From Micromonospora wenchangensis (lineage in GTDB: Bacteria; Actinomycetota; Actinomycetes; Mycobacteriales; Micromonosporaceae), in the NCBI RefSeq assembly GCF_002210435.1, contig NZ_MZMV01000011.1, forward strand, positions 89,862 through 153,861: a stretch of 64,000 bases of DNA, written 5' to 3'. The notes beneath the pieces are model-generated. The model did not search any database. It had not been told where the DNA came from and saw only the letters and a list, made by a program, of their open reading frames with translations. How positions within the stretch are numbered: the first letter of the stretch is position 1; every line of letters starts with the position of its first letter. The translations under genes and the position numbers were made by a program. This document shows positions 36,425 to 45,382 of the stretch, in pieces.

Positions 36425-36463
36425 CTGGGGTCCCCCCTTCGGAACCGGAGCAAAGGACCCCAG
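36425..36463. terminator. Hairpin between convergent efflux and VirB4-like genes
   Basis: CTGGGGTCC (36425-36433) pairs perfectly with GGACCCCAG (36455-36463), loop 21 bases. It lies between the ends of two converging genes, a position fitting a bidirectional terminator. Confidence 0.5.
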
Positions 36464-36476
36464 AGTTCGGTCGGGA

Positions 36477-38237
36477 TCACCGATCAGATTTCTCCAACTC
36501 GAAGCCGGTGACGGCAAGGGTGTGCTCGGCGGCCGATGCGACGCTGCGGAACGGGATGCGGCTGCCGCCGGCGACGAGCAGGCCCTCACCCCGCGACGCG
36601 GACAGCAGCAGCCGCGATTCCCCGGTGGTCAGGCCGAACGCTTCGCTGACCGCGTCGATCGACTGGGTGGACTGGCGCATCAGTACCTGGGTGGCGGCGT
36701 TGGACACCACGGCGAGTCCGAGGTCGGTGGACAGCACGTCGGCGGCGTCCTGGGTGATGACGGCGAGCCCGGCGGAGCGTTTGCGGGCGGCTTTGGCCAT
36801 CCGGAACAGGAACCGTCTGCCCTCGCCGTCGCGCATCAGCAGCCATGCCTCGTCGACCACGACGAGGTGCCGCCGGCGGTGGGTGTCGGGTGTCGGGGTG
36901 TCGATGCCCGACCAGATTGCATCCAACGCCAGCAGGGTGCCCACGGTGCGCAGTTCGTCGGGCAGGTGCCGTAGCGACCACACGACGAGGTGCCCGCCCG
37001 GTGTGGTGGTGGTCGGCCCGTCGAACAGGCTGGCGAAGTTCCCCACCGTCCACGGGGCCAGTCGGGTGGCGAGCTGCCGGGCGGCCGGGTCGCTGTCGGC
37101 GGTCAGCGTGTCGGCCAGGTCGCGGAGCAGCGGCGCGGGTCGGGTCCAGGTGGCAGGGTCGCTGGTGATGCCGGCGCGGTGGTAGGTGGCGGTGATGGCC
37201 CGGTCGAGGGCGGCGCGTTCGGCCGGTGGTGGTGGCGTGCCGAGGAGGACGGCGATGACGGTGTGCAGGTAGAGGCCGCGGCGGGTCAGGGTGTCGGGGC
37301 GGGTGTCGGCGGGCAGGTCGAGGGGGTTGAGGCGGACGCCGGGCCGGCCCAGGGCGATGACGGTGCCGCCGACGTGGTCGGCCAGGGCCGCGTACTCGTC
37401 TTCGGGATCGATGACGCTGACGGTCGTGCCCTGGTACAGGTTGCGCAGGACGTCGAGTTTGACGAAATAGCTTTTGCCGGCTCCGGAGCGGGCCAGGACG
37501 ACGGAGTTGTGGTTGTCCTGCGCCCACCGGTTCCAGATCAGCACCCCGTTGCTGGTGGTGTTCACCCCGTACAGCACCCCGTCGGGTGGGGTGATCACGC
37601 CGGGGGCCGGGGCGGCGAGGTCGGCTGAGGCGAGGGGGAACGCGGCGGCGAGGGCGGTGGTGTCCAGGATGCGGCGCATCCGCAGCGGGTCCACCCCGAC
37701 GGGCAGGGTGGCGATCCAGCCCTGCTGATGGCGGAACGTGGCCGGTTGCAGATCCAGCAGCACCCCCGCGGCGGCGGCCTTCACCCCGGCGGTGACGGTG
37801 GCGAGTTCGTCGAGGGTACGGGCGTGGACGGTGACGTAGATACCGACGTCGAACAGCTTCGCAGCGCCGCGGGCGACCCGGTCGGCGAGACCGGCCGCGT
37901 CGGCGGCTGCCGCCTCGACCATCGGGTCGTCGAGACGTCCCCGGTCGGCGTCGAGACGGCGGGACGACTCCAGGCGGGCGCGTTGCCGCTTGAGCATCGG
38001 CGCGGCCAGCTGCGGTGCCACCGGGTCCAGGTGCACCGCGACGTCGACCCGCCCGGGATACGACAGCAGCGGATCCAACCACGCCGGACCGACCTCGGCG
38101 GGGTAGCCGCAGAGCACGTAGGTGGCGGCGTAACCCTCGCCGACCTGCACATATCCCGGGGTGACCGACACGGCGGCGGGGGAGGGCATCAGGTCCCCAC
38201 CTGCGGCGTTCCTCGTCATGCTCGTGGGTCGTTTCAT
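36477..38237 (-). CDS. VirB4/TraC-like type IV secretion ATPase
   Basis: 586 residues. The N-terminal CagE/TrbE-like region (GYAATYVLCGYPAEVGPAWL) precedes the ATPase: Walker A VLARSGAGKSYFVKLD, VIDPEDEYAALADHVGG, Walker B HLVVVDEAWLLMRDGEGR and AVITQDAADVLSTD. This pattern identifies the VirB4 channel ATPase that powers assembly and translocation at the inner membrane. Its ATG overlaps the stop of the PrgI-like gene (ATGA at 38234). Family proteins are often longer, so the N-terminal domain is compact. Confidence 0.87.
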   Translation of the reverse strand: MKRPTSMTRNAAGGDLMPSPAAVSVTPGYVQVGEGYAATYVLCGYPAEVGPAWLDPLLSYPGRVDVAVHLDPVAPQLAAPMLKRQRARLESSRRLDADRGRLDDPMVEAAAADAAGLADRVARGAAKLFDVGIYVTVHARTLDELATVTAGVKAAAAGVLLDLQPATFRHQQGWIATLPVGVDPLRMRRILDTTALAAAFPLASADLAAPAPGVITPPDGVLYGVNTTSNGVLIWNRWAQDNHNSVVLARSGAGKSYFVKLDVLRNLYQGTTVSVIDPEDEYAALADHVGGTVIALGRPGVRLNPLDLPADTRPDTLTRRGLYLHTVIAVLLGTPPPPAERAALDRAITATYHRAGITSDPATWTRPAPLLRDLADTLTADSDPAARQLATRLAPWTVGNFASLFDGPTTTTPGGHLVVWSLRHLPDELRTVGTLLALDAIWSGIDTPTPDTHRRRHLVVVDEAWLLMRDGEGRRFLFRMAKAARKRSAGLAVITQDAADVLSTDLGLAVVSNAATQVLMRQSTQSIDAVSEAFGLTTGESRLLLSASRGEGLLVAGGSRIPFRSVASAAEHTLAVTGFELEKSDR

Positions 38238-39127
38238 GGGGTGCTCCGTAGGGTGATCGGGATGCCGGGCACCGCGCGGGGGCCCGGCGGTGGGGCAGCG
38301 AACGGGTCCACCGCGCCCGCGAGCGCGGCAGCGACGGCGGGCCCGTCCAGGGCGGTGGCTTCAACACCGAGACCGGACAACGCGCGCACAGCCGTGTCGG
38401 CGGTGTGTGCGCCGGTGACGACGGCGAGGACCTGCCGGCGCAGCGGATCCCGCGTGTTGTCCAGGTCGACCAGGAAGTCGGCGTAGTCGGCGGCGGCCGC
38501 CCGCAACGACGGATGCGGCAGCCGGGACGCATGGTCGACGGTCGCCTGCGCGTACCCGGTCAGGTCGTGGCGTTGTGCGGCGACCACGATCTGCGCGGGC
38601 CCGGTCAGGCCGTTGAGGAACCGACCGAACCCGTCGAGCAGTGCGCTCTGCTCACTGCCGGTGCGTAGGTGGATGTTCGTGGTGCCGCAGGCGATCAGCA
38701 CCTTGTCGCTGCCCTCGCAGGTGAGGACACCGCTCGGGCTGACTGCCGTGACCGGGGACCGCAGCGGCGCCGGCACCGGCGGTGTGCCGGCAGCCACGGC
38801 GACCGCGCTGGCTCGTGCCGCTCCCGGGGTCAGGATGCGCGGGCTGCGGCGCAGCATCACGCCGTGGCGTAGCCACACGTCCAGGGGTAGGTTGTCGCGG
38901 CGGCCCAACGCCACCACGGTCGCGGCGGCGAACCCGACGATCCCGGCGACGATCCACACCACCGGCGGCAGCAGCGGACCGTAGGTGCGGTAGGCGGCGA
39001 ATCCGGCCAGGCCGGTGCCGCCGATGATGCCGAGCTGCCGGAACGTCAACCCGAACGCGATCCGGTCGGGTTCGTTGATGTTCGCCGGAACCACAGCATG
39101 CGGGCTGCCGTCATCAGAGTTGTTCAT
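38234..39127 (-). CDS. PrgI-like T4SS membrane protein
   Basis: 297 residues. Two hydrophobic segments near the N-terminus (LGIIGGTGLAGFAAYRTYG; VVWIVAGIVGFAAATVVAL) follow VPANINEPDRIAFGLTFRQL, the signature of the PrgI family (PF12666) found next to VirB4 in Gram-positive T4SS. The long soluble remainder (SDKVLIACGTTNIHLRTG; QIVVAAQRHDL) resembles a SCO6880-type domain, making it longer than minimal PrgI. GGGAGAGG precedes the ATG at 39127; the stop overlaps the virB4-like start. Confidence 0.82.
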   Translation of the reverse strand: MNNSDDGSPHAVVPANINEPDRIAFGLTFRQLGIIGGTGLAGFAAYRTYGPLLPPVVWIVAGIVGFAAATVVALGRRDNLPLDVWLRHGVMLRRSPRILTPGAARASAVAVAAGTPPVPAPLRSPVTAVSPSGVLTCEGSDKVLIACGTTNIHLRTGSEQSALLDGFGRFLNGLTGPAQIVVAAQRHDLTGYAQATVDHASRLPHPSLRAAAADYADFLVDLDNTRDPLRRQVLAVVTGAHTADTAVRALSGLGVEATALDGPAVAAALAGAVDPFAAPPPGPRAVPGIPITLRSTP

Positions 39128-39174
39128 GTGCCTCTCCCAGGCATACGGCCCGACAGGGCGGGCGGGGTGGTGGG

Positions 39175-40083
39175 TTATCTCGGGCGGCGGACCGGGGCGA
39201 GGCGACCCAGGCCACGCGTCATCCCCTGGAGGGTGACGGTGCGCAGGACGAGCCCGACGATGTTCGGGCTGCGGCCGGGCCGGGTGACGAAACGCCCCAT
39301 CAGGCTGGGGATCTTCACCGTGGTCCAGAGCACGACGATCACGAGCAGCAGGTTGAGGGCGTCGGAGCCGGGCAGGCCGAGCAGCATCGGCAGGTTCGAC
39401 TCCGGATCGGTCAACAGGTGGATGCCGGTGGAGAACGCGACCGCCTGCAGGGTGGGCGTGGCCAGACAACCCAGGAGACTGCGCCACCACAACTGCGCGG
39501 CACCCTGCGTCCAGGGGGTGGCGTAGCAGGCCAACGCCACCGGGGCGATCCCGACCAGGATGACCAGCACCCCGATCCGCACCAGCCAGCTGACCACCAG
39601 GGTGAACAGCAACCCGACGATCAGCAGCCCGATCACCACCGTCAGCAGGGCGGCACTCTGGTCGGTCATCGCCGAGACCAGCCGCGCCCGCACGAACGTC
39701 ACCGCCTCGGTGGTCGGTGCGGACACCCCGACCATCGACACCGTCAGCGCATTCGCGACATCGATGAGGGCCCCCGTCAGCGGGACCGCGAACGCCGACA
39801 GGACGAACCCGACCACCAGCCGGGGCAGCAGCTGTTTCACCTGGTAGCGGGTCTCCACCGCGTCACCGACCATCACGGTGACGCCCGCGGCGATGATCGC
39901 CAGGACGAAGCAGGCGTTGACGACCAGTGCGCTGCGGGCGGCGATCGACTGGACCTGCGGCAGGACGGTGACGTCCGGCGAGACGAACAACGACGACGTC
40001 AAAAACGTCAGCAGAGCGCCGAGAAGATCGACGACCTTCCCGGCGAGCCAACCGACCATGTCGTCCATCAGCCACGTGGCCAT
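39175..40083 (-). CDS. VirB6/TrbL-like polytopic T4SS channel protein
   Basis: 302 residues with about six to seven membrane helices (LVVNACFVLAIIAAGVTVMV; LLTVVIGLLIVGLLFTLVV; IGVLVILVGIAPVALACYA) and the TrbL-like block TPWTQGAAQLWWRSLLGCLA. This fits the VirB6/TrbL inner-membrane channel component. It lies 10 bp from the pilin-like gene and 47 bp from the PrgI-like gene in the same operon. Confidence 0.82.
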   Translation of the reverse strand: MATWLMDDMVGWLAGKVVDLLGALLTFLTSSLFVSPDVTVLPQVQSIAARSALVVNACFVLAIIAAGVTVMVGDAVETRYQVKQLLPRLVVGFVLSAFAVPLTGALIDVANALTVSMVGVSAPTTEAVTFVRARLVSAMTDQSAALLTVVIGLLIVGLLFTLVVSWLVRIGVLVILVGIAPVALACYATPWTQGAAQLWWRSLLGCLATPTLQAVAFSTGIHLLTDPESNLPMLLGLPGSDALNLLLVIVVLWTTVKIPSLMGRFVTRPGRSPNIVGLVLRTVTLQGMTRGLGRLAPVRRPR

Positions 40084-40093
40084 GACCGGGGCC

Positions 40094-40396
40094 TCAGCCG
40101 CCGAGGATGCCCTGTAGCACCTGCAGGATCACCGGCGACAACACCGCCAGGGCGTAGCCGACCAGAGCGGACTTGAAGTTGGTCTTGGCCTGTTCGATCT
40201 GCGCCGGATCGCCACCGGCGGACATGTAGCGCAGGCCACCGATGACCAGGAACATCGTCGCGACCATCGCGATGATGCCCATGATCCATGCGGTGATGTT
40301 CGCGATGACCTGGTTGATGCTGTTCACCGCCAACGGCGGCGACGCAGCGAGGTCGGACAGCACGGAGAACGTGAGGTGCATGGCGGCGCTCCACAA
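40094..40396 (-). CDS. VirB2/TrbC pilin-like T4SS protein
   Basis: 100 residues with two hydrophobic helices: ANITAWIMGIIAMVATMFLV and FKSALVGYALAVLSPVILQV, joined by a glycine-rich polar turn (GGLRYMSAGGDPAQIEQAK). This is the TrbC/VirB2-like arrangement of actinobacterial conjugative elements. It is the first gene of the transfer operon that continues through VirB6-, PrgI- and VirB4-like genes. ATG at 40381 is an alternative start. Confidence 0.78.
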   Translation of the reverse strand: MWSAAMHLTFSVLSDLAASPPLAVNSINQVIANITAWIMGIIAMVATMFLVIGGLRYMSAGGDPAQIEQAKTNFKSALVGYALAVLSPVILQVLQGILGG

Positions 40397-40793
40397 CGGG
40401 TCTGCGGGGGCCGCCAGGCGGGGACCGAGAGACGAGACCGGTGGTCCGGTGGGGGCGCTCCTCCCTTACCAGTGGTGAAAGGGATAGCGGTGTCAGTACG
40501 CCGCGCCGACCGTGCCGAACCGAGTGCCTCGTCCCAGAGGTGGTCCCCACCGGGCGGGCATGCCGTGGATGACATGCACCACCCAGATCTCGGCTGTCAG
40601 GCCGATCGAACCCACCGCAGGCCTGTCACGACCTGACCGAACCGATCAACAGGGGTTCCCCGGGCCCGCGCACCGCACACACCGGCGGGTCCTCGACGCC
40701 CCTGCGGTGATCTCTCGACTCACCGGCGGTACCGCTTCGCCGCACGCAAATGAGCCCGGTGCGCAGGGGGCGGCAGTGGCCGGGAAGCCCAGT
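40397..40793. other. Upstream region of the transfer operon, no gene
   Basis: About 400 bp without a supported gene, between the pilin-like start and the stop of 40794-41237. It should hold the transfer operon promoter. A partial CTGTCAC/CCTGACC motif pair lies near 40622-40638. I could not define -35/-10 boxes confidently, nor an oriT. Confidence 0.4.
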
Positions 40794-41237
40794 TCAAACG
40801 GTGAAGAGGTGGCTGAGCTGGTAGTGGTCCCACCAGGTGCTGCGGTGCAGGCGGACGACTCCGTCGGTGCGGGTCAGCAGCAGGTAGTTGCCGTCCTGGA
40901 TCAGAGCGGCGTCCTCGGTCCGACCGGCCAGTACCCGGGCCACCGCCGTCAGCATGTTCGGGATTGCCTTGTCGGCCAGGTCGTCGGCGCGCATCGAGAA
41001 GGTGACGTTGACGTAGATGGCCGGTTCCCATTCCCAGCGGGCCTCGTCGTCGGCCTCGGCTTCGTAGTAGCCGTGGGTGCCGGGGCGCACGGTGACGGCG
41101 CAGCCGCGTTGGTCGTACAGGCGGGCAGCGAACAGGCGCGGGTTCGACGTCGGCTGCGGCGTCTCGTCGCGGGTCGCGGCGGTGACCTCGCCGACGGCAG
41201 AATCACCGGCCAGGACCAGCCGGAACTCGACGCCCAT
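40794..41237 (-). CDS. SitI3-like immunity-type protein
   Basis: 147 residues. VEFRLVLAGDSAVGEVTAAT, YVNVTFSMRADDLADKAIPN and ALIQDGNYLLLTRTDGVVRL resemble SitI3-family proteins, whose members protect Myxococcus from a contact-delivered toxin; family resemblance is from memory. No toxin gene is adjacent, so it would be an orphan immunity or repurposed gene within the element. The ATG at 41237 is the first of its frame. Confidence 0.5.
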   Translation of the reverse strand: MGVEFRLVLAGDSAVGEVTAATRDETPQPTSNPRLFAARLYDQRGCAVTVRPGTHGYYEAEADDEARWEWEPAIYVNVTFSMRADDLADKAIPNMLTAVARVLAGRTEDAALIQDGNYLLLTRTDGVVRLHRSTWWDHYQLSHLFTV

Positions 41238-41346
41238 CCCCGGCCCCTCTGCGTAGTCTCGCCCGACGATCCGATGAACTTTGCGGGGTTACGTGCGACG
41301 CCCAGCGTATGGCCCGCCATGCCGACCACGTCATGCGGTCAGACCG

Positions 41347-42114
41347 TCACGATCGCGCGGGAACCGGAACCCGGACCCCGCCGGACAGGTCGCCTCGAAC
41401 GACAGCAGCCGCCACCACCCGTTCCGCTCGCCGCCTACGCATCCGCAGCGCCGCCGCTGTCACACCCCGCTCCACCGCCAACTGCTCGATCAACGCGTCA
41501 CCGAACCGGGTCGCGCTGATCAACTCGGCTGCCTCCCCGGTGATCAGACCGGCTGCCGCCGCCCGACCGAGCAGCAGGTCCGGATGCCCGTACGGCATCC
41601 GCGGCAGCCGCGACCCGCAAGACGGATCCGCCGGCAACTCCTCACCCTCATCGGCCCTGACGACTGAGGCACCCGCCCGCCACGCCGCCCAGCACAGCCG
41701 TAGCCACAACCGGGGCGCGGCAAGGTCCGCCGTACGCAGCGCCTGCAGGAAACCCGCCAGGACCTCGGAGTCCACATCGTCGGCATGCCGGGCTGCCCGA
41801 CCACGACTGATCTTCGCCGCGAGATGCGTCAACGCGGGCAATGCGACACCGATCGCTCCCACCACCCACACCGGACCCAATTCGCGGGCATGCTGCGCCA
41901 GTTGCCGCCACAACTCGTCGGTGGTGTCGCTGTCGAAACGCTCGCACCGTAGCAACACCCGCAACTCGGTCAGCGGCAGCAGCACATCCGGTAGGCCCGG
42001 CACCGGACGGGCATCGAACACCAACGGTGCGGGCTCACAGGTCAACAACGCGAACGCCGACTCGGCGGTGGTCAGGGCCGTCACGGCACCACGGGAACGG
42101 CTGGTCGCAGTCAT
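41347..42114 (-). CDS. Hypothetical element protein with C-terminal helix-turn-helix-like region
   Basis: 255 residues, helical throughout. The C-terminal third (LIEQLAVERGVTAAALRMRR followed by RRAERVVAAAVVRGDL) resembles a sigma-70 region 4-like helix-turn-helix with a basic tail. The recurring CTGTCAG motif cluster at 42185-42240 lies directly upstream, so it may be an autoregulated element regulator. This is inference. Confidence 0.6.
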   Translation of the reverse strand: MTATSRSRGAVTALTTAESAFALLTCEPAPLVFDARPVPGLPDVLLPLTELRVLLRCERFDSDTTDELWRQLAQHARELGPVWVVGAIGVALPALTHLAAKISRGRAARHADDVDSEVLAGFLQALRTADLAAPRLWLRLCWAAWRAGASVVRADEGEELPADPSCGSRLPRMPYGHPDLLLGRAAAAGLITGEAAELISATRFGDALIEQLAVERGVTAAALRMRRRRAERVVAAAVVRGDLSGGVRVPVPARS

Positions 42115-42184
42115 GCAGATGCCCCTCGACAGATGGTCCCTCGCTGACTGCGGGAACCGAGACCACCGATTGGGTCAGCAGGAC

Positions 42185-42240
42185 CTGACACGAGACCCGG
42201 TTTGTCAGACCGCGACAGGACCTGTCAGCCCATGACAGGT
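42185..42240. promoter_or_regulatory. Cluster of CTGACA/CTGTCAG motifs upstream of 41347-42114
   Basis: Within 56 bp lie CCTGACA (42184-42190), TTGTCAG, a perfect 13-bp palindrome GACAGGACCTGTC (42214-42226) and ATGACAGGT. The density suggests cooperative binding by an element regulator. Confidence 0.5.
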
Positions 42241-42289
42241 TCGCTGCTCGGCACGACACACGGCCAACCGGCGGACGAAGTCCCTGCGC

Positions 42290-42615
42290 GCCCCGGCCAC
42301 CTGCCGCTGACTGTCGATGCTCGCCGAGGGGCCCGACGATGCCGACCGTCCGTGGCCGGCGGGTCGTTGCCGGAGTCGACCACGAGTGCTTCTGATCTGG
42401 CGCGTCGGTGATGAGGTGGTGTTGTGAGCCTGGCTTGTGGCGGTCAACTGGGCTCGTACCGGTTTTAGGTCGCCCCTGAGCGCCTGGATGTGCGAGCCGT
42501 CGACCATCACCCGGGACGTGCCCAGCTGATCGGCGACCGGCAGCACCTCGTGCAGTCGTTGCCACACAACGGCTTCGTTTCGGTCCGGCAACCATCCCTG
42601 GGCGGAGTTGCTCAT
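42290..42615 (-). pseudogene. IS5-family transposase remnant
   Basis: Minus strand: WLPDRNEAVVWQRLHEVLP, then ADQLGTSRVMVDGSHIQALR, frameshifting to RPKTGTSPVDRHKPGSQHHL and ITDAP. This is the N-terminal catalytic portion of an IS5/IS1647-type transposase (first aspartate in VDGSH). The rest is out of frame and lost. It overlaps the 3' end of the alpha/beta-hydrolase gene. Confidence 0.65.
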
Positions 42616-43502
42616 CTCGTTCGCGGTCGGGTGCGGGCCGATGTCGCCCGGGCCGCGGTCGCCGCCACGATCGCGGCGAGGTCGTCGGGGGCGTCGACGG
42701 GAACGAGGTGTCCGCTGTGCGGGAGCAGGTGCTCGTCGAGGTGGTCCGCGATCAGCGTGAGCTGCCGCGCCGGGGCGTCCCCCACCGTCGAGGCGCCGAC
42801 GGCTGTCACCGGCATGGTCAGCCGGCCGTGCTCGGCCCAGGAACGGTTCCACTGCGCGTTCGCGGGCATCGCGCGGTAGTGCTCGAAGGCCGCACGGAGA
42901 CTGTCCCGTCCTGTGTAGGCGCGGACGAAGTGTCGTGCGAGGTCTTCCGGGACCCCGGCGCGGGACCCGTTGCCGAGGAAGAACCGGAGGTAGCGGTCCT
43001 CGTCACCGCTCAGGACGCTCTCGGCGAGACCGGCCGGTGCCTGGTGGAACCCGAACCACCACGGTCCGCTGGCGTTCAGGAAATCCTCCGCGCCGGCGAG
43101 TCCGCTGATGACCGCCTCGACGATGGTGAGGCTGAGCACCCGGTCGGGGTGGGCGGCGGCGAGAGCGAACGCGGGCGCGGCGCCGACGTCGAAGCCGACG
43201 ACATGCGCTGCCCGCACGGCGAACGCGTCGAGGAGGCGGATCTGGTCCATCGCGAGGCTCGCGGCGTCGTAGCCGCCCGTCGTCCGTTGGGTGCCGCCCG
43301 TTCCCCGCAGGTCGGGCATGAGCACCTGGTGGCCCGTGGCGACCAGCAGTGGCTCCACCTCCCGCCAGATCTCCTTGGTGTGCGGAAAGCCGTGGAGCAG
43401 CATGACGGGGCTTCCCGTACCGGCTCGGCGCACGCTCACGTGGAGATCGTCGAGCTGAATCTTCTCGATCGTCGCCCGGTACCCGTGGGTGGTACAACTC
43501 AT
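42612..43502 (-). CDS. Alpha/beta hydrolase, epoxide hydrolase/haloalkane dehalogenase-like
   Basis: 296 residues. Oxyanion-hole motif LLHGFPHTKEIW, nucleophile elbow VVGFDVGAAPAF with aspartate nucleophile (GxDxG), and the late histidine in LLPHSGHLVPVDAP fit epoxide hydrolases and haloacetate dehalogenases rather than serine esterases. CAGGAG sits five bases before ATG 43502 (a GTG at 43505 is also possible). It is divergent from an HxlR regulator with a 49-bp gap, so the regulator probably controls it. The extreme C-terminus is arginine-rich and runs into the IS remnant. Confidence 0.8.
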   Translation of the reverse strand: MSCTTHGYRATIEKIQLDDLHVSVRRAGTGSPVMLLHGFPHTKEIWREVEPLLVATGHQVLMPDLRGTGGTQRTTGGYDAASLAMDQIRLLDAFAVRAAHVVGFDVGAAPAFALAAAHPDRVLSLTIVEAVISGLAGAEDFLNASGPWWFGFHQAPAGLAESVLSGDEDRYLRFFLGNGSRAGVPEDLARHFVRAYTGRDSLRAAFEHYRAMPANAQWNRSWAEHGRLTMPVTAVGASTVGDAPARQLTLIADHLDEHLLPHSGHLVPVDAPDDLAAIVAATAARATSARTRPRTR

Positions 43503-43512
43503 CACAACTCCT

Positions 43513-43529
43513 GGTTACCATCGGTTACC
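43513..43529. promoter_or_regulatory. Tandem GGTTACC repeats between hydrolase and HxlR genes
   Basis: GGTTACC at 43513-43519 and 43523-43529 are spaced 10 bp, one helical turn, in the 49-bp divergent gap. A plausible HxlR operator. Confidence 0.42.
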
Positions 43530-43551
43530 TGGGAACGTTAGGAGAGTTTCT

Positions 43552-43977
43552 GTGAACGGGAAAGAAGGCACATCGGGCAGCCCTGGTCACCCCGAGGTAA
43601 CCACCGCAGGGCGCGGTGACCTCTTCGACGCCGACTGCCCGACGCGGCTCCTGCTCGACCGGGTGGGATCGAAATGGACCGTTATGATCGTGTTGCTGCT
43701 CGCCGACGACCAGGAGTTGCGGTTCGGTGCGCTGCGCCGGCGGATGCCTGGCGTTTCCCAGAAGATGCTCACCCACACCCTGCGGCAACTCGAAGACGAC
43801 GGTCTCGCCCACCGCCGGGTGGAGCCCACGAGTCCGCCCGCCGTGCACTACTCCCTGACCGCGCTCGGCGACACGCTCGTCGGTCCGTTGCGCGAGCTCA
43901 AACGCTGGGCCGAGACGAACATGGGCACGATCGACGCGCTGCATACGTCGGCGGTCAAGTCTCGTCGGGACCAGTAG
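43552..43977 (+). CDS. HxlR-family transcriptional regulator
   Basis: 141 residues with the HxlR winged helix: ADCPTRLLLDRVGSKWTVMI, ELRFGALRRRMPGVSQKMLT, LRQLEDDGLAHRR and SLTALGDTLVGPLREL. The conserved N-terminal cysteine before the first helix is kept; in YodB/HypR-type members it senses electrophiles. Divergent from an epoxide-hydrolase-like gene, a likely target. Start GTG 43552 follows TAGGAGAG. Confidence 0.84.
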   Translation: MNGKEGTSGSPGHPEVTTAGRGDLFDADCPTRLLLDRVGSKWTVMIVLLLADDQELRFGALRRRMPGVSQKMLTHTLRQLEDDGLAHRRVEPTSPPAVHYSLTALGDTLVGPLRELKRWAETNMGTIDALHTSAVKSRRDQ

Positions 43978-44174
43978 GTGAGGGGGTGAGCCTCAGTGCC
44001 CCGGCAGAGTTTTAGCAGCTGAGGTACCAGTTGCGTGGATCGCGCTGCACGTCTCCGACTTGTCCGGTCATCGACGAAGTGGCTGACTGGGTTGCTGCAC
44101 GGTCAGATGTTCCGGCAAGCTGATTAGCCACTGAAAGCTACTGATTCGTTGCACAGAGATGCGGGTTCGCCTCG

Positions 44175-44636
44175 GTGGCCTGCAGACGGGGGACAGAATT
44201 GGAACCGTCAACTTCGACTGCGGGGCGCACGCGTTCGACTTGGACACTCCCCACGCTCTGGCTGGTTGGGCCGATCTTTGAGCTGCCCGTGACGATCATG
44301 GCTGTGTCCTCCTTCCCTGATGTCGCCGAATTCGCTCTCCTCGGCTCTCCCTGGACACAGGTGGCACTCGCCGCCGCGTTCGCGGTAGCTCTGCTGGCTG
44401 CTGTCGTGACGTGGGCAGAAAAGCAGGTCCCGACTGCTGCCCGGCGCGGGATTGGAGTCCTCGCCTGGGTATCGGCGGGCCTCGTGGCTACGGTCATGCT
44501 CGGATTCTTCGTCGGTGGCGCCTGGGTGATCTTCGGCGTACTGCTCGCTCACTCGTCCGTAGCTCTTGCCGCTCTCGGACTGCTTGCCGTTCGCTCGGCC
44601 AGCAGCGTGACGTCTGGACCGGCGGCGAGCAGATGA
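44175..44636 (+). CDS. Small membrane protein of the WXG100-like cluster
   Basis: 153 residues from GTG 44175 (GTG 44289 or ATG 44298 would be shorter). Three hydrophobic helices: VALAAAFAVALLAAVVTWA, VLAWVSAGLVATVMLGFFV and WVIFGVLLAHSSVALAALGL. Its stop overlaps the next ATG (ATGA at 44633). Family not recognised. Confidence 0.55.
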   Translation: MACRRGTELEPSTSTAGRTRSTWTLPTLWLVGPIFELPVTIMAVSSFPDVAEFALLGSPWTQVALAAAFAVALLAAVVTWAEKQVPTAARRGIGVLAWVSAGLVATVMLGFFVGGAWVIFGVLLAHSSVALAALGLLAVRSASSVTSGPAASR

Positions 44637-45382
44637 GTGACGAGATCCTCGGCAGGCTGCGTCGGCTTCATCAGTACACGGCGGATCTGAACGCCTTGAT
44701 GGCCTCGGTCAACGCGCGTACGCCCTCAGAAGAGGCGACGGGAACTGATCCGAGCGGCGCCGTGCGAGTGACGGTCGGGGCAGACGGCCTGCCCACTGTT
44801 ATCCGTGTTGAGAGCGTTTGGCAGCACCGTGTGGAGCCGCAGGACCTGGGGCGGGCCGTCACGGCAGCCCTCCAGGACGCTGTAGCCGAGGCGCAGCGTG
44901 CATGGTCGGAGGGGTTCGACAGCGCCTCCTGGCTGGCCAGGGTGGAGCGCATCGAGACGCGCGCTCAGCGCAACTACAGGGGTGAGACCTCGGACCCGCT
45001 GCCCAAGACCCCGCTATACGGCCAGCCACGAGACAATCTCGCCCTGACCGAGGACGTGTTGAAGGCCCTTCAGGCGGTCCGCACAAGTGGCAGGGAGCAG
45101 CCGGCGTCGGCATCGGGCCGGAACCGTGAACGGACGATCTTCATCACGCTCTCGCCTGCCGGCTTGCAGGAGATCGAGATCGCGGCGAGCTGGGCGCAAC
45201 GTGTAGGCGCAGCGGAGATCAACTCCGGGTTGTCCGAGGCGTTGGGGCGGGCGCGGTCTGCTCTACATGATCAAGTATTGAAACGTGAGGATGCGGCGGC
45301 GGTTGCCGACACCCTGGCCCGGGAGACGTTGGCGACCCTGGCACACCTCGCGCAGGCCGACCACGAGCGAGAGGAACGCTGA
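44633..45382 (+). CDS. YbaB/EbfC-like DNA-binding family protein
   Basis: 249 residues. The N-terminal about 90 residues (ILGRLRRLHQYTADLNALMA, GAVRVTVGADGLPTVIRV, LGRAVTAALQDAVAEAQRAW) fit the YbaB/EbfC fold, which in actinobacteria often accompanies WXG100 proteins. The C-terminal half is helical, with TIFITLSPAGLQEIEIAASW. It overlaps both neighbours (ATGA, TGATG), so the set is translationally coupled. Confidence 0.7.
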   Translation: MSDEILGRLRRLHQYTADLNALMASVNARTPSEEATGTDPSGAVRVTVGADGLPTVIRVESVWQHRVEPQDLGRAVTAALQDAVAEAQRAWSEGFDSASWLARVERIETRAQRNYRGETSDPLPKTPLYGQPRDNLALTEDVLKALQAVRTSGREQPASASGRNRERTIFITLSPAGLQEIEIAASWAQRVGAAEINSGLSEALGRARSALHDQVLKREDAAAVADTLARETLATLAHLAQADHEREER

